Below, piece by piece: positions 1 to 10,567 of a stretch of 64,000 nucleotides of DNA. The notes beneath the pieces were generated by a model. That model saw only the letters and a program-made list of their open reading frames with translations. It ran no database searches and was not told the DNA's origin. Position numbers and translations under genes: made by a program. Source of the DNA: Shinella pollutisoli (GTDB lineage: Bacteria > Pseudomonadota > Alphaproteobacteria > Rhizobiales > Rhizobiaceae); the NCBI RefSeq assembly GCF_024609765.1, contig NZ_JANFDG010000002.1, positions 186,001 to 250,000 of the forward strand. Direction: 5' to 3'. Every line of letters starts with the position of its first letter. The first letter of the stretch is position 1.

Positions 1-51
1 GTCCCGCAAATCCGGCGCTTGTCGTTGTTTACAAACGGGATTTTTCTCCGC

Positions 52-939
52 TCAGGCCGTCTGGCGCACGGGGATGACGTCGACGGCCTGGGTGGTCTTG
101 TGCTGGCCGTAGCCCTTCAGCACGCCGATGACGGGCGCGACGTCCGCATAGTCGCGGCCATGGGCGACGACGATGTGGTCGGAGCCGGAGGGCATGTCGT
201 TGGTCGGGTCGAGCTCCATCCAGCCGTTGACGCGCCCGCACCAGAAGCGCACCCAGGCATGCATGGCGTCCGCGCCTTCGAGCCGCTCCTTGCCGGGCGG
301 CGGGATCGTGCGCAGGAAGCCGCTGACATAGCCGGCCGGGATGCCGAGGCTGCGCAGCGCCACGATCATGACATGGCTGAAATCCTGGCAGACGCCGCGC
401 TTCAGGCGGAAGGCCTCGCGCGGCGTGGTGTCGACGCTCGTCGCCTTGGTATCGTAGGTGAAGTCGGCATGGATGCGCGCGCAGATCGCCGTCGCCGCGG
501 CGCGGATCGTCATGTCGGGCGTGACGATCGCGCGGGCGTAGTCGGAAATCTCCGGGCAGGCGGGCAGGCGGGGGCTCGCGCCCGTGTAGTGGTGCGGCGC
601 GCCGGCGTCGAGCGACCAGTAGCCGGCGATATCCTCGGCGAGGCCGGAGACCGGGGGCGAGAAGTCGGCGGCCGGCTCCGGCGTCTCGACATGGACGCGG
701 GCCTGCATACGGATGTCGAGCCGGTCGTGCGGGCTGCGGAAGAGGATCGAGCTCATCGGGTTGTCGAAGAAGTCCGTCCGGTCGGCGCGCTCGCCGGGCG
801 CCGGATCGACGGACAGCGCGCCGGCGACGAGACGCTGGCGGCCGGGGATGGAGAGCGGCAGCACGCGCACCATGTGGCGGCCGCCGGAAACGGGCGTGTC
901 GTAGCGGTAGCCGATGGTGAGGTTCACGTCGTAGAGCAT
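52..939 (-). CDS. transglutaminase-like cysteine peptidase family protein
   Basis: A 295-residue protein of the bacterial transglutaminase-like family (N-terminal beta region followed by a Transglut_core domain). The papain-type triad is visible: Cys184 in GVCQDFSH, His227 in MHAWVRF and Asp244 in LDPTND. The start is set by a GGAGG about ten bases upstream; longer reading in this frame runs back through the neighbouring gene and is a shadow. No signal peptide is seen, so it is probably cytoplasmic. It lies 17 bases downstream of the ATP-grasp/alpha-E gene and is the last gene of a three-gene set with the DUF2126 transglutaminase. Such sets are widespread and have been predicted to act in peptide ligation or cleavage, but the substrate is unknown. 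Family call is firm; function is not. Confidence 0.9.
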   Translation of the reverse strand: MLYDVNLTIGYRYDTPVSGGRHMVRVLPLSIPGRQRLVAGALSVDPAPGERADRTDFFDNPMSSILFRSPHDRLDIRMQARVHVETPEPAADFSPPVSGLAEDIAGYWSLDAGAPHHYTGASPRLPACPEISDYARAIVTPDMTIRAAATAICARIHADFTYDTKATSVDTTPREAFRLKRGVCQDFSHVMIVALRSLGIPAGYVSGFLRTIPPPGKERLEGADAMHAWVRFWCGRVNGWMELDPTNDMPSGSDHIVVAHGRDYADVAPVIGVLKGYGQHKTTQAVDVIPVRQTA

Positions 940-956
940 ATGCCGGTTGCCTCCGC

Positions 957-3362
957 TCAGCCGAGATAGGTCTGGCCGAGGATATCGGAAAGCCGTTCCA
1001 GCTCGGTCTCGAAACGGCCGTAGATCCTGTCGCTCATCCCTTCCGGCGTCATCACGGCGAGCCCGGCATGGAGCCGCATCGCCTCGCGGTAGAAGGGCGA
1101 CATCTGGCCGTTGACGAAGGCGTTCGGAAGCTGCTCGACCTCGTTCTTGATCTCGTTCAGCTGGTAGAGGACAGAGCGCGGGTTGAGCGGATCGAGCGCA
1201 AGCAGGTCGGTGACGGTGAGCCGCGCCGTCGCCACCGCGTAGCGTCGCCTGTGGGTCATGACGCTGTCGCCGATTTCCAGCAGCATGTCGAGCGCGCCGT
1301 CGGGCGCGTCCTCGCCGGACAGGTGGCCCAGGAGCCGCGTCATGTGCAGGCCGCGCTCCAGGTAGCGGCCGATCGACAGGAAGCGCCAGCCGGTGAAGCG
1401 GTACATGTTCTCGTGCACGAGGCCGGCGAAGCCGGCGAGCTTGCGCAAGAGCACCGTCATGGCCCGTGTGGCGTCGTCGCCGGGCTCGATGCTGGTGTGG
1501 AAGCGGCGGGCGGTCTTCGACAGGTCGTTGAGCGCCAGCCAGCCGTCCGGCGAGAAGCGGTCGCGGATGGCGCTCGCCGAGAAGACGGCGCTGTCGATGT
1601 TGCGGATGAGGCTGGTCGGCACGGGTTCGGCCGTGTCGATGTCGAGGGCGTCGAGGTAGCGTGTGACGTCCTTGAGGAGCGGCTGCCCGGGATCGGCATA
1701 TTCGGCGTAGCGGCCGTGCCAGGCGCGCAGGATGCGCAGCGCCCCCTCCGCCCGCTCGATGTAGCGGCCGAGCCAGAACAGGTTGTCGGCCGCCCGGCTC
1801 GGCAGGCTGCCCGGCATGGTGCGGGTGAAGTTCCTGTCGGCCGGCAGCAGCGTCGAGCGTTCGACCGGCCGGGGACTGACGATCCAGACGTCGGCGGCCG
1901 AGCCGCCCCGCTGCATGGCGATCGCCGCCACGTCGTCGCCGGCGCCGATGCGGGCGAAGCCGCCCGGCATGATCTGCCAGCCGTCGCGGGTGCGGGCGGC
2001 GAAGACGCGCAGGCTCATCGGCCGCGGCACGAGCCTGCCGCCGACCCAGGCGGGCGTGGTGGAGAGCGTCACCGCCTCTTGGCCGACGAGGTGCGCGCCG
2101 TCGCTCGCGAGCCATTCCATGATGGAATCGCGTGCGGTCTCGCGCAGCGTCGAGCCCAGCACCGAGCGGCCCTCGTCGTCGAAGAAGGGGCGGGTGGAAT
2201 AGGCCGGGCCGATCACCATGCGGCCGATATGGGCGGCGACATGGGCGCGCTCCGTCTCCTGCCCGCACCACCAGGTGGCGACGGACGGCATGATCTGTTC
2301 CTCGCCGAGCACCTGGCGACAGATGTTCGGCAGGAAGGCGAGCATGGCGCGGGTCTCGACGATGCCGGCGCCGAGCGCGTTGACGATGCTGACGGAGCCC
2401 GCGCGCAACGCCTCGACGAGGCCCGGCGTGCCGATATGGGAGTTCTGGTCCAGTTCCAGCGGGTCGGCGAAGGAGGCGTCGAGCCGGCGCCAGAGCACGC
2501 CGATGGGTTTCAGGCCGGCGACGGTGCGCACCATCACCTTGCCGCCGACCACCGTCAGGTCCTCGCCCTCCAGCAGCATGAAGCCGAGATAGCGGGCGAT
2601 ATAGGCGTGCTCGAAATAGGTCTCGTTGGCGAGCCCCGGCGTCAGCACGGCGATGCGCTCCTCCGGCGACTGGCGGCTTGCCTGCAGCGTGTCGCGGAAG
2701 GCGCCGAAGAAGCCGGCGAGCCGGTGGGCGTGGGTCTCGGCATAGACGTCGGAGAAGGCGCGGGCGGTGGCGACGCGGTTCTCCAGCGCGAAGCCGGCGC
2801 CGGACGGGGCCTGCGTGCGGTCGGAGAGCACCCACCAGTTGCCGTCCGGCCCGCGGCCGATCTCGAAGGAGACGAAGTGCAGGAAATGGCCGCCGGCGGG
2901 CTTAACGCCGACCAGCGGGCGCAGGAACTCGGCGTTCTCGCCGACGAGCGCGGGCGGCAGCAGGCCGTTCGCCACCAGCTCGTTGCGACCGTAGATGTCG
3001 GCGACGACGGCTTCCAGCAGCTCGGCGCGCTGGACGAGGCCGCGGCTGACCCCGGTCCATTCCGCCTCGTCGATGAGGACCGGGATATGGGAAAGCGGCC
3101 AGGCGCGGTCGACGTCCGCCTCCTTGCCGTAGGAGCGGTAGAAGACGCCGGCGTCGCGCAGGTAGCGGTCGGCGCGGGCGAAACGGCCGGCGAGCTCCGT
3201 CTGGTCCATGCGGCCGAGCGCGGCGAGGAAATGGCGCCAGACGGGGCGCACGGCGCCGTCCGCGTCGATCATCTCGTCGGCGACGCCCGGCAGCGGCGCA
3301 TAGCCGTGCGCCGGCACCTCGATGCGTCCTGCCTCTGCCTTCGTCGTCTTCAACCCGTCCAC
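957..3362 (-). CDS. circularly permuted ATP-grasp (type 2) plus alpha-E domain fusion protein
   Basis: An 801-residue protein. Roughly residues 60-480 match the circularly permuted type 2 ATP-grasp family (DUF404/DUF407), including PVLIDEAEWTGVSRG near residue 90. From about residue 520 (RAADNLFWLGRYIERAEG) to the end it matches the helical alpha-E domain (DUF403). In many bacteria these are two adjacent genes; here they are one chain. ATP-grasp enzymes of this class are expected to form amide bonds using ATP. Its neighbours are two transglutaminase-fold proteins, the DUF2126 protein upstream across a 113-base repeat-containing gap and a shorter one 17 bases downstream. This fits an uncharacterised peptide-modification pathway. 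Domain assignment is strong; the reaction is inference. Confidence 0.9.
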   Translation of the reverse strand: MDGLKTTKAEAGRIEVPAHGYAPLPGVADEMIDADGAVRPVWRHFLAALGRMDQTELAGRFARADRYLRDAGVFYRSYGKEADVDRAWPLSHIPVLIDEAEWTGVSRGLVQRAELLEAVVADIYGRNELVANGLLPPALVGENAEFLRPLVGVKPAGGHFLHFVSFEIGRGPDGNWWVLSDRTQAPSGAGFALENRVATARAFSDVYAETHAHRLAGFFGAFRDTLQASRQSPEERIAVLTPGLANETYFEHAYIARYLGFMLLEGEDLTVVGGKVMVRTVAGLKPIGVLWRRLDASFADPLELDQNSHIGTPGLVEALRAGSVSIVNALGAGIVETRAMLAFLPNICRQVLGEEQIMPSVATWWCGQETERAHVAAHIGRMVIGPAYSTRPFFDDEGRSVLGSTLRETARDSIMEWLASDGAHLVGQEAVTLSTTPAWVGGRLVPRPMSLRVFAARTRDGWQIMPGGFARIGAGDDVAAIAMQRGGSAADVWIVSPRPVERSTLLPADRNFTRTMPGSLPSRAADNLFWLGRYIERAEGALRILRAWHGRYAEYADPGQPLLKDVTRYLDALDIDTAEPVPTSLIRNIDSAVFSASAIRDRFSPDGWLALNDLSKTARRFHTSIEPGDDATRAMTVLLRKLAGFAGLVHENMYRFTGWRFLSIGRYLERGLHMTRLLGHLSGEDAPDGALDMLLEIGDSVMTHRRRYAVATARLTVTDLLALDPLNPRSVLYQLNEIKNEVEQLPNAFVNGQMSPFYREAMRLHAGLAVMTPEGMSDRIYGRFETELERLSDILGQTYLG

Positions 3363-3376
3363 TCCGTCCGGAGGCT

Positions 3377-3480
3377 AGAGCGTTTTCGCTGTTCTTCGAA
3401 CCGCGAGAACGCTCTATCTTTGTTTCTGCGCATTGTCCTTATGCAAAACCGCTTCGCACTTTTGCTGGAAATGCTCTAGA
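3377..3480. repeat. rhizobial-type intergenic repeat with terminal inverted repeat
   Basis: About 104 bases filling the gap between the ATP-grasp and DUF2126 genes. One end is an imperfect hairpin: arms 3377-3389 and 3403-3415 differ at one position. The other end carries the stretch 3441-3480 (CAAAACCGCTTCGCACTTTT, then a TCTAGA end), a motif I recognise as a recurrent element in rhizobial intergenic regions. Its outer end overlaps the stop codon of the DUF2126 gene (TAG at 3476-3478). The hairpin could also attenuate transcription within the operon. Confidence 0.65.
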
Positions 3481-6400
3481 TGCCGGGCGGCCGGCGCAGA
3501 TCCAGCGTCAGCGGGAACTCCGCCGCCGGCGTCTCCTGCCGCACCGCATAGGTGCCCGCCTTGTGCCCCCATGGCTCGAACCGCGCCAGCCGGCGCGCCT
3601 CGGCCTCGTTTCCGTTCACGGGGAAGGTGTCATAGTTGCGTCCGCCCGGATGGGCAACGTGATAGATGCAGCCCCCGATCGCCCGCTGCGACCATGTATC
3701 GTAGATGTCAAACGTAAGCGGTGTGTTGACGGGCAGCACCGGATGCAGGCCGGAGGCGGGCTGCCACGCCTTGAAGCGCACGCCCGCCACCGCCACACCG
3801 TTCGTGCCGGTGGGGCGGAGCGGCACGGGCCTGCCGTTGCAGGCGACGGTATAGCGCTCGGGATTGGTCGTCTCCAGCTGCACCTGCAGGCGCTCCACCG
3901 AGGAATCGACATAGCGCACGGTGCCGCCGATCGCGCCCTGCTCGCCCATGACGTGCCAAGGCTCCAGCGCCTGCCGCAACTCCAGCGTCGAGCCCTGGTA
4001 GTCGACCGCGCCGCAGAAGGGGAAGCGGAATTCGAGCTGGGCGGCGAACCATTCCGGCCGAAGCTCGAAGCCGTGCGCGCGAAGGTCGGAAAGCACGTCG
4101 AGGAAATCCTGCCAGACGTAATGCGGCAGCATGAAACGGTCGTGGAGCGCCGTGCCCCAGCGCACGAAGCCGCCTTCGGCCGGCGCCTTCCAGAAGCGGG
4201 CGATCAGTGCACGGATGAGCAGTTGCTGGGCAAGGCTCATGCGGGCGTTCGGCGGCATCTCGAAGCCGCGGAACTCGACGAGACCGAGCCGCCCGGTCGG
4301 CCCGTCCGGCGAGAACAGCTTGTCGATGCAGATCTCCGAGCGATGGGTGTTGCCGGTGACGTCGGTCAGGAGATTGCGGAACAGGCGGTCGGTGAGCCAG
4401 GGCAGGGGCGGCTCGCCCTTGCCGGGGGCGGGCACCTGGGCGAGCGCGATCTCCAGCTCGTAGAGCGAATCATGGCGGGCCTCATCGATGCGCGGGGCCT
4501 GGCTGGTCGGGCCGATGAACAGGCCGGAGAAGAGATAGGAGAGCGAGGGGTGGCGCTGCCAGTGCAGCACGAGGCTTTTCAACAGGTCGGGGCGGCGCAG
4601 GAACGGGCTGTCGTTCGGGTTCCTGCCGCCGACGACCACGTGATTGCCGCCGCCGGTGCCGGTGTGGCGGCCGTCGATCATGAACTTGTCGGCGCCGAGG
4701 CGCGACAGCCGCGCCTCCTCGTAGATCGCCGTGGTGATGCCGACGCACTCGTCCCAGCTCGATGCGGGATGGATGTTGACCTCGATGACGCCGGGGTCCG
4801 GGGCGACGCGGATGACGTTGAGGCGCTCGTCGTGCGGCGGCGCGTAGCCCTCGATATGGACGGCCAGGTCGAGGCGGGCGGCGGCGCGCTCGGCCGAGGC
4901 GACGAGGTCGAGATAGTCCTCGACGTCGACCGTCGGCGGCATGAAGACGCAGAGCCGGCCGTCGCGCGGCTCGACGGAGATGGCGGTTCGCACATGGCCG
5001 TCGATCTCGTCGGCCGATTGCGGCACGATCGTCTGGCGCGTGCCTTCCCGCGGCTGGAACAGCGCCGCCTGCCGTGGATTGCCGGCGAAATCCGGCAGGT
5101 CGCCGCGCTCGACCGTCGGGTCGGTCGGGTTGATGTAGGGATAGGATGCGGCCGGCAGCCAGGGCAGCGAGCCGAGCGGCAGGCGGTAGCCGACCGGGCT
5201 GTCGCCGGGCACGAGGAACAGCCGGCCGCGGCGGGTGTGCCAGGCCTCGCTCAGCCAGCGGCGGGGCCCGGCGCGGCTGTTCCAGGCCTGCACCGGCAGC
5301 ACGTAGCCGGTCGGTTTCGTCAGGCCGCGGTCGAAGACGCGGGCGATGCGGCTGCGCTCCTCCGGATCCTCGAGCTTCGAGTTCTCCGGATCGACGTTGC
5401 CGGGCAGCTTCGCCTCCTTCAACAGCCATTCGGCCGGGTCCTCGAAGGCGGGCACGACCATGCCGGCGTCGATGCCGAGCTCGTCGGCGATGGCCGCAAG
5501 CAGCCGTCCGGCATCCGCCTCCGTCACCGTGTGGTCGCTGCCCTCCTCAGCGATGAGCGCCGGGTCGCGCCAGATCGGCCTGCCGTCGCGGCGCCAGTAG
5601 AGCGAGAAGGTCCAGCGCGGCAGGCTCTCGCCCGGATACCATTTGCCCTGGCCGTAATGCAGGAAGCCGCCCGGCGCGAAGCGTTCGCGCAGCCGCCGGA
5701 TCAGCGTGTCGGCCTTCTCGCGCTTGGTCGGGCCGACGGCGGCTGTGTTCCACTCGTCCGATTCGAAATCGTCGATCGAGACGAAGGTCGGCTCGCCGCC
5801 CATGGTCAGGCGCACGTCGCCTTCGCCAAGCACCCGGTCGACCTCGCGGCCGAGCGCGTTCAGCGCCTCCCAGCTCTCGTCCGAGAAGGGTTTGGTGATG
5901 CGCGGATGCTCGGCGACCCGGTCCACCCGCATGTCGAAGGCGAACTCGGTGTTGGCCTCGCCAAAATAGTCGCCGGAAATCGGTGCGGCGTTGCGGTAAT
6001 GCGGCGTGGCGGCAAGCGGGACGTGGCTCTCGCCGGTGAGCAGGCCCGAGGTCGGGTCGAGGCCGATCCAGCCGGCGCCGGGGATATAGACCTCGCACCA
6101 GGCATGCAGGTCGGTGAAGTCGACCTCGGTGCCGGAGGGGCCGTCGAGCGCCTTCAGGTCCGGCGTGAGCTGGATCAGGTAGCCGGAGACGAAGCGGGCG
6201 GCGAAGCCGAGGTTGCGCAGCACCTGCACGAGCAGCCAGCTCGAATCGCGGCAGGAGCCGCGCGCGAGCGTCAGAGTTTCCTCCGGCGCCTGCACGCCCG
6301 CCTCCATGCGGATGACGTAGCCGATCTCCTGCTGCAGGCGCGCGTTGAGCCCGACGACCATGTCGACGGTGCGCTGGCGCGAGCGGTCGACCGTCGCCAT

Positions 6401-6790
6401 GAAGGCGTCGAGCGCCGGACCCGCCGGCTCGGGCGTGCGATAGATATTCAGGTCCTCGCGCAGGTCCTCAGGATAGTCGAAGGGCCAGTGCTCGGCCTCC
6501 TCCTCGACGAAGAAGTCGAAGGGATTGTAGACCGTCATGTCGGCGACGAGGTCGACCTCGATCTTCAGCTCCGTCACCGGATCGGGGAAGACGTAGCGGG
6601 CGAGGTAGTTGCCGTAGGGATCCTGCTGCAGGTTCACGAAGTGATTGGCCGGCGAGACCTTCAGCGAATGGCCGATCACCCGCGTCCGGGAGTGAGCGGC
6701 CGGCTTCAGCCGGATGATCTGGGGTCCGAGACGGACCGGTCTGTCGTATCTGTAATGGGTAAGGTGGTAGAGTCCGGCCTTGATCGACAT
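3476..6790 (-). CDS. DUF2126 family protein with N-terminal transglutaminase domain
   Basis: A 1104-residue protein and the first gene of the transglutaminase/ATP-grasp cluster. Residues 1-290 form a transglutaminase module with triad Cys180 (GSCRDSSW), His229 (LHAWCEV) and Asp245 (GLDPTSG). The rest matches DUF2126, a large domain usually fused to this type of transglutaminase and predicted by comparative genomics to be a carboxylate-amine ligase-like module. No signal peptide or membrane segment is seen. The last codon (Ile) and stop lie inside an intergenic repeat, so the C-terminus has probably been reshaped by that element. Length is normal for the family. Biochemical role is unknown; a peptide ligation and hydrolysis cycle with its neighbours is the leading hypothesis. 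Confidence 0.9.
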   Translation of the reverse strand: MSIKAGLYHLTHYRYDRPVRLGPQIIRLKPAAHSRTRVIGHSLKVSPANHFVNLQQDPYGNYLARYVFPDPVTELKIEVDLVADMTVYNPFDFFVEEEAEHWPFDYPEDLREDLNIYRTPEPAGPALDAFMATVDRSRQRTVDMVVGLNARLQQEIGYVIRMEAGVQAPEETLTLARGSCRDSSWLLVQVLRNLGFAARFVSGYLIQLTPDLKALDGPSGTEVDFTDLHAWCEVYIPGAGWIGLDPTSGLLTGESHVPLAATPHYRNAAPISGDYFGEANTEFAFDMRVDRVAEHPRITKPFSDESWEALNALGREVDRVLGEGDVRLTMGGEPTFVSIDDFESDEWNTAAVGPTKREKADTLIRRLRERFAPGGFLHYGQGKWYPGESLPRWTFSLYWRRDGRPIWRDPALIAEEGSDHTVTEADAGRLLAAIADELGIDAGMVVPAFEDPAEWLLKEAKLPGNVDPENSKLEDPEERSRIARVFDRGLTKPTGYVLPVQAWNSRAGPRRWLSEAWHTRRGRLFLVPGDSPVGYRLPLGSLPWLPAASYPYINPTDPTVERGDLPDFAGNPRQAALFQPREGTRQTIVPQSADEIDGHVRTAISVEPRDGRLCVFMPPTVDVEDYLDLVASAERAAARLDLAVHIEGYAPPHDERLNVIRVAPDPGVIEVNIHPASSWDECVGITTAIYEEARLSRLGADKFMIDGRHTGTGGGNHVVVGGRNPNDSPFLRRPDLLKSLVLHWQRHPSLSYLFSGLFIGPTSQAPRIDEARHDSLYELEIALAQVPAPGKGEPPLPWLTDRLFRNLLTDVTGNTHRSEICIDKLFSPDGPTGRLGLVEFRGFEMPPNARMSLAQQLLIRALIARFWKAPAEGGFVRWGTALHDRFMLPHYVWQDFLDVLSDLRAHGFELRPEWFAAQLEFRFPFCGAVDYQGSTLELRQALEPWHVMGEQGAIGGTVRYVDSSVERLQVQLETTNPERYTVACNGRPVPLRPTGTNGVAVAGVRFKAWQPASGLHPVLPVNTPLTFDIYDTWSQRAIGGCIYHVAHPGGRNYDTFPVNGNEAEARRLARFEPWGHKAGTYAVRQETPAAEFPLTLDLRRPPGI

Positions 6791-6886
6791 ACGCTGGTTT
6801 TTTCCCCTCGGTGGCGGTCTTCGCCGCCATCGCGGGGAGTTTGTGCAATGCGAAGAGAGATTGCAAGCGCTTCTCCGGCGCGGGCG

Positions 6887-7666
6887 TCAGCGTTTCATCG
6901 AGACCAGCGCGAAATAGGCGCCCTGCGGATCGAAGCAGTTGAGGATCCAGGCGCCGCCGGGAACCTCCATCGGCCCCATCAGGATGCGCCCGCCGCCCTC
7001 GGTCACGCGGCTGCCCGCGGCATCGAGGCCGTCGACGACGAAATAGAGGCCCCAGTGCGGCGGCGCCGGCATCTCTGCGGGCTTCGTCATCATGCCGCCC
7101 ACGGCATCGCCGCCGCGCACGGAAAAGATCTGGTAGACGCCCTTGCCGCCGCCCTCGGCCATGTCGTAGGCCGTGTCCTTCGTCCAGCCGAACAGCTCGG
7201 AATAGAAGGGCCAGGCCTCGTCGAGGTCGCCGGCCATCAGCTCGTGCCAGCCGATGTGGCCGGGCGTCATCATCGGCGGCGCCTCCGGGTCGTCGTCGTC
7301 CGTGCTGAACAGGCAGAAGATCGCGCCATGCGGATCGGCGACGACGGCGAAGCGGCCGACGCCCGGGATGTCGGCCGGCGCGCGATGGACCGTGCCGCCC
7401 TTGTCGGCGACGGCCCTGGCGGTCTCCTCGATGTCGCCGGCATAGACATAGGCGCTCCAGGAGGGCGGCATGCCGGCGGCCTCGGCGGGAATCGCCATGA
7501 GACCCGCCACCTGCCGGTCGCCGGCATAGGCGAGCGTGTAATTCTGTCCCGGCATGCCGGAATCGCGCGTGGTCCAGCCGAGCACCGAACCGTAGAAGCG
7601 CTCGGCGGCGGGAACGTCGGTGGTCATCAGCTCGTACCAGCAGAACTTGCCGTGGTTCTTGTGCAT
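6887..7666 (-). CDS. VOC superfamily protein, two-domain
   Basis: A 259-residue protein with two tandem vicinal-oxygen-chelate domains (about residues 5-125 and 135-255). Each opens with a typical pattern: FCWYELMTTDVPAAERFY and GWHELMAGDLDEAWPFY. Proteins like this are annotated as glyoxalase/bleomycin-resistance/extradiol dioxygenase relatives, and the exact substrate cannot be told from sequence. A GAGGA lies upstream of the ATG. It sits 27 bases downstream of the DUF899 gene on the same strand, so the two are probably one transcript; DUF899 and VOC genes are often neighbours. Confidence 0.88.
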   Translation of the reverse strand: MHKNHGKFCWYELMTTDVPAAERFYGSVLGWTTRDSGMPGQNYTLAYAGDRQVAGLMAIPAEAAGMPPSWSAYVYAGDIEETARAVADKGGTVHRAPADIPGVGRFAVVADPHGAIFCLFSTDDDDPEAPPMMTPGHIGWHELMAGDLDEAWPFYSELFGWTKDTAYDMAEGGGKGVYQIFSVRGGDAVGGMMTKPAEMPAPPHWGLYFVVDGLDAAGSRVTEGGGRILMGPMEVPGGAWILNCFDPQGAYFALVSMKR

Positions 7667-7693
7667 GGGATCGTCCTCGTGCTTGCGGTTGGA

Positions 7694-8428
7694 TCAGCTG
7701 CAGCAGGCATGCGGCTTGGCGGCAGTCTCGTATTCGTCCTTGCGCTTGACGAAGCTCAGCGTACCGGTCTCGTTGCGGCCCTTGGGCGCGCGGTCGAGGA
7801 TCATCAGCGTGCCGAGCAGCTCCTCGCCGCCGCGGGCGTAGTCCGAATAGGTATGGTAGACGGCGCCGTCCTCGTCCTTGAAGAAGGCGCTGAGGCCCGG
7901 GAGCTCGTCGTTCGCGTCGGCCGCCTCTATTTCTTTATAATTGTAGAACACCTTGCCACTGGCAAGCTGCTCTTTTGTGAAGGAGACATGATAATCGAAA
8001 TTGAAGTCGCTGCCATGGGAGGAGACCCAGGGGAATGTCCAGCCCATGCGCCGGCGGTAGGCCTCGATCCTGTCGAGCGGCGCGCGCGAGACGGCGATCA
8101 GGGTGACGTCGTGGTTGTTGAGATGTGGCAGCGTGCCGTCGAGATGGTCGCAGAGGAAGGAGCAGCCGGGGCAGCCCGCCTCCCAGTCCGGCCCGAACAT
8201 GAAATGATAGACGACGAGCTGGCTGCGGCCGTCGAACAGGTCGGCGAGCGACCTGCGGCCGGAAGGCGTGTCGAAGACGTAGTCCTTCCCGACCTTCACC
8301 CAGGGCAATGCCAGGCGGGCGGCGCGCACCCTGTCGCGCAGCTTCGTCTCCTCCTTCTCCAGCGCCAGCAGCGCCCTGCGTGCGGCGAGCCACTCCTCTT
8401 CGGATACGATCGCGTGGTCGGGTCTCAT
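7694..8428 (-). CDS. DUF899 family (thioredoxin-like fold) protein
   Basis: A 244-residue member of the DUF899 family. The thioredoxin-like core shows as QLVVYHFMFGPDWEAGCPGCSFLCDH (about residues 70-95), with a CPGC motif in the place of a thioredoxin CxxC, followed by HDVTLIAVSRAP. It ends in a Cys-rich tail (HACCS). No signal peptide is seen. A promoter-like sequence lies just upstream, and the VOC gene follows 27 bases later. A redox or detoxification role is plausible but unproven. Confidence 0.88.
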   Translation of the reverse strand: MRPDHAIVSEEEWLAARRALLALEKEETKLRDRVRAARLALPWVKVGKDYVFDTPSGRRSLADLFDGRSQLVVYHFMFGPDWEAGCPGCSFLCDHLDGTLPHLNNHDVTLIAVSRAPLDRIEAYRRRMGWTFPWVSSHGSDFNFDYHVSFTKEQLASGKVFYNYKEIEAADANDELPGLSAFFKDEDGAVYHTYSDYARGGEELLGTLMILDRAPKGRNETGTLSFVKRKDEYETAAKPHACCS

Positions 8429-8467
8429 GCGCGCAACTCCTCCTCGCGGGTGCCTTCGACGAATGCG

Positions 8468-8496
8468 TTGGTATCAACATTTTTTGCCGATGTCAA
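8468..8496 (-). promoter_or_regulatory. candidate promoter with overlapping palindrome upstream of the DUF899 gene
   Basis: On the minus strand there is a perfect TTGACA (8491-8496), a 17-base spacer, and TACCAA (8468-8473), about 40 bases before the DUF899 start. The -10 half is poor, but it overlaps a near-palindrome (GTTGGTATCAAC, one mismatched pair), which could be an operator. No regulator gene is adjacent. Confidence 0.45.
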
Positions 8497-8500
8497 AAGC

Positions 8501-8526
8501 GGGCGCGGCCCGGGAGGGCCGCGCCC
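8501..8526 (-). terminator. probable terminator of ilvD
   Basis: A perfect 10-bp GC stem (8501-8510 with 8517-8526) with a 6-base loop. It lies ten bases past the ilvD stop and is followed on the minus strand by CTTTTG. It also separates ilvD from the DUF899 promoter. Confidence 0.7.
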
Positions 8527-8536
8527 GCCGGAGGGA

Positions 8537-10372
8537 TCATTCCGGCAGGATGCGCACGGCGCCCTTGTCGGCGCTGGCGGCGAAGGCGGCGTAGGCCTTG
8601 AGCGCGGTGGTGACGTTGCGCTTGCGGGGTGCTGCCGGCTTCCAGCCGAGCCGGTCCTGCTCGGCGCGGCGGGCGGCGAGTTCGGCTTCCGGGACCGCGA
8701 GGTTGATCGTGCGGTTCGGGATGTCGATCTCGATGATGTCGCCCTGGCGCACCAGGCCGATCGCGCCGCCCTGGGCGGCTTCCGGCGAGGCGTGGCCGAT
8801 GGAGAGGCCGGAGGTGCCGCCGGAGAAGCGGCCGTCGGTGATGAGCGCGCAGGCCTTGCCCAGGCCCTTCGACTTCAGGTAGCTCGTCGGATAGAGCATC
8901 TCCTGCATGCCGGGGCCGCCCTTCGGGCCTTCGTAGCGGATGACGACGACGTCGCCGGCCTTCACCTCGCCGCCGAGGATGCCCTTCACCGCCGCGTCCT
9001 GGCTCTCGTAGACGACCGCCGGGCCGGTGAATTTCAGGATCGATTCGTCCACGCCAGCCGTCTTCACGATGCAGCCGTCGAGCGCGATGTTGCCCTTGAG
9101 GACCGCAAGGCCGCCGTCCTTGGAGAACGGGTGCTCGACGGAGCGGATGACGCCCGCCTCGCCGTCGGTGTCGAGGTCGTCCCAGCGGGCCTCCTGGCTG
9201 AAGGCCACCTGGGTCGGGATGCCGCCCGGGGCGGCCTTGAAGAAGGTACGCACCGTCTCGCTGTTGGTGCGGGTGATGTCCCAGCGGTCGATGGCGTCGC
9301 CGAGCGTCTCGGCATGCACGGTCGGCGTGTCGCGGCGGATGAGGCCGCCGCGGTCGAGCTCGCCGAGGATGCGCATGATGCCGCCGGCGCGGTGGACGTC
9401 CTCCATGTGGACGTCGGCCTTGGCCGGCGCGACCTTGGAGAGGCACGGCACCTTGCGCGACAGCCGGTCGATGTCCTCGAGGGTGAAGTCGATGCCGCCC
9501 TCGTGGGCGGCCGCCAGGATATGCAGCACTGTGTTGGTCGAGCCGCCCATGGCGATGTCGAGCGACATGGCGTTCTCGAAGGCGTGCCTGTTGGCGACCG
9601 CGCGCGGCAGGATGCTCGCGTCGTCCTGCTCGTAGTAGCGGCGGGCGAGATCGACGATCAGATGGCCGGCCTCGACGAAGAGGCGCTTGCGGTCGGCGTG
9701 GGTGGCGAGCGTCGAGCCGTTGCCGGGCAGCGACAGGCCGAGGGCTTCCGTCAGACAGTTCATCGAGTTGGCCGTAAACATGCCGGAACAGGAACCGCAG
9801 GTCGGGCAGGCGGAGCGCTCGATCGCCTTGACGTCGTCGTCGGAGACGCTGTCGTCGGCGGCGGCGACCATGGCGTCGACGAGGTCGAGCGCGTGCTTCT
9901 TGCCGTGGAGGACCACCTTGCCGGCCTCCATCGGCCCGCCGGAGACGAAGACGGACGGGATGTTGAGGCGCATGGCGGCGTTCAGCATGCCGGGGGTGAT
10001 CTTGTCGCAGTTGGAGATGCAGACCATGGCGTCGGCGCAATGCGCGTTGACCATGTACTCGACCGAGTCGGCGATGATCTCGCGGCTCGGCAGCGAGTAG
10101 AGCATTCCGTCATGGCCCATGGCGATGCCGTCGTCGACGGCGATCGTATTGAATTCCTTGGCCACGCCGCCGGCCGCCTCGATCTCGCGGGCAACGAGCT
10201 GGCCGAGGTCCTTCAGGTGCACGTGGCCGGGCACGAACTGGGTGAAGGAGTTCACGACCGCGATGATCGGCTTGCCGAAATCTCCGTCCTTCATGCCGGT
10301 CGCGCGCCAGAGGCCGCGGGCACCGGCCATGTTGCGGCCGTGGGTGGTGGTTCGGGAGCGATATGCGGGCAT
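8537..10372 (-). CDS. ilvD: dihydroxy-acid dehydratase
   Basis: A 611-residue IlvD, which converts 2,3-dihydroxy-3-methylbutanoate or -pentanoate to the 2-oxo acid in valine, isoleucine and pantothenate-precursor synthesis. It is an Fe-S enzyme; the expected cysteines are in [12 protein letters not shown] (about residue 123) and [19 protein letters not shown] (about residue 195). The start [20 protein letters not shown] matches the family N-terminus and length (E. coli 616). The frame stays open further upstream but that part is not IlvD. It is divergent from the GntR-type regulator at 10568 across 195 bases. A strong terminator follows. Confidence 0.97.
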   Translation of the reverse strand: MPAYRSRTTTHGRNMAGARGLWRATGMKDGDFGKPIIAVVNSFTQFVPGHVHLKDLGQLVAREIEAAGGVAKEFNTIAVDDGIAMGHDGMLYSLPSREIIADSVEYMVNAHCADAMVCISNCDKITPGMLNAAMRLNIPSVFVSGGPMEAGKVVLHGKKHALDLVDAMVAAADDSVSDDDVKAIERSACPTCGSCSGMFTANSMNCLTEALGLSLPGNGSTLATHADRKRLFVEAGHLIVDLARRYYEQDDASILPRAVANRHAFENAMSLDIAMGGSTNTVLHILAAAHEGGIDFTLEDIDRLSRKVPCLSKVAPAKADVHMEDVHRAGGIMRILGELDRGGLIRRDTPTVHAETLGDAIDRWDITRTNSETVRTFFKAAPGGIPTQVAFSQEARWDDLDTDGEAGVIRSVEHPFSKDGGLAVLKGNIALDGCIVKTAGVDESILKFTGPAVVYESQDAAVKGILGGEVKAGDVVVIRYEGPKGGPGMQEMLYPTSYLKSKGLGKACALITDGRFSGGTSGLSIGHASPEAAQGGAIGLVRQGDIIEIDIPNRTINLAVPEAELAARRAEQDRLGWKPAAPRKRNVTTALKAYAAFAASADKGAVRILPE

Positions 10373-10567
10373 GATCTGGTTCCTTGGACAGTCGGACACG
10401 GCCGCCCGCGAGGGGCGGCAGCCTTGCGTTGCGTGTTCCCTATCGCAAAACACCCCGCGCGTCACGAAAGGATTGCGGTTTTTTCGCCGCGCGGGCGCAA
10501 TTTCCTTGCTTACCGCGACGGAAACATGACCGTTGTCGGCAGAATGCATTTGTGAGATGGTCCGCGC

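Noticed and set aside
3563..10555. A 2330-codon plus-strand open frame
   Set aside because: It runs antisense across several well-supported genes (DUF2126, VOC, DUF899, ilvD). It is a product of high GC and lack of stops, with no recognisable domain.
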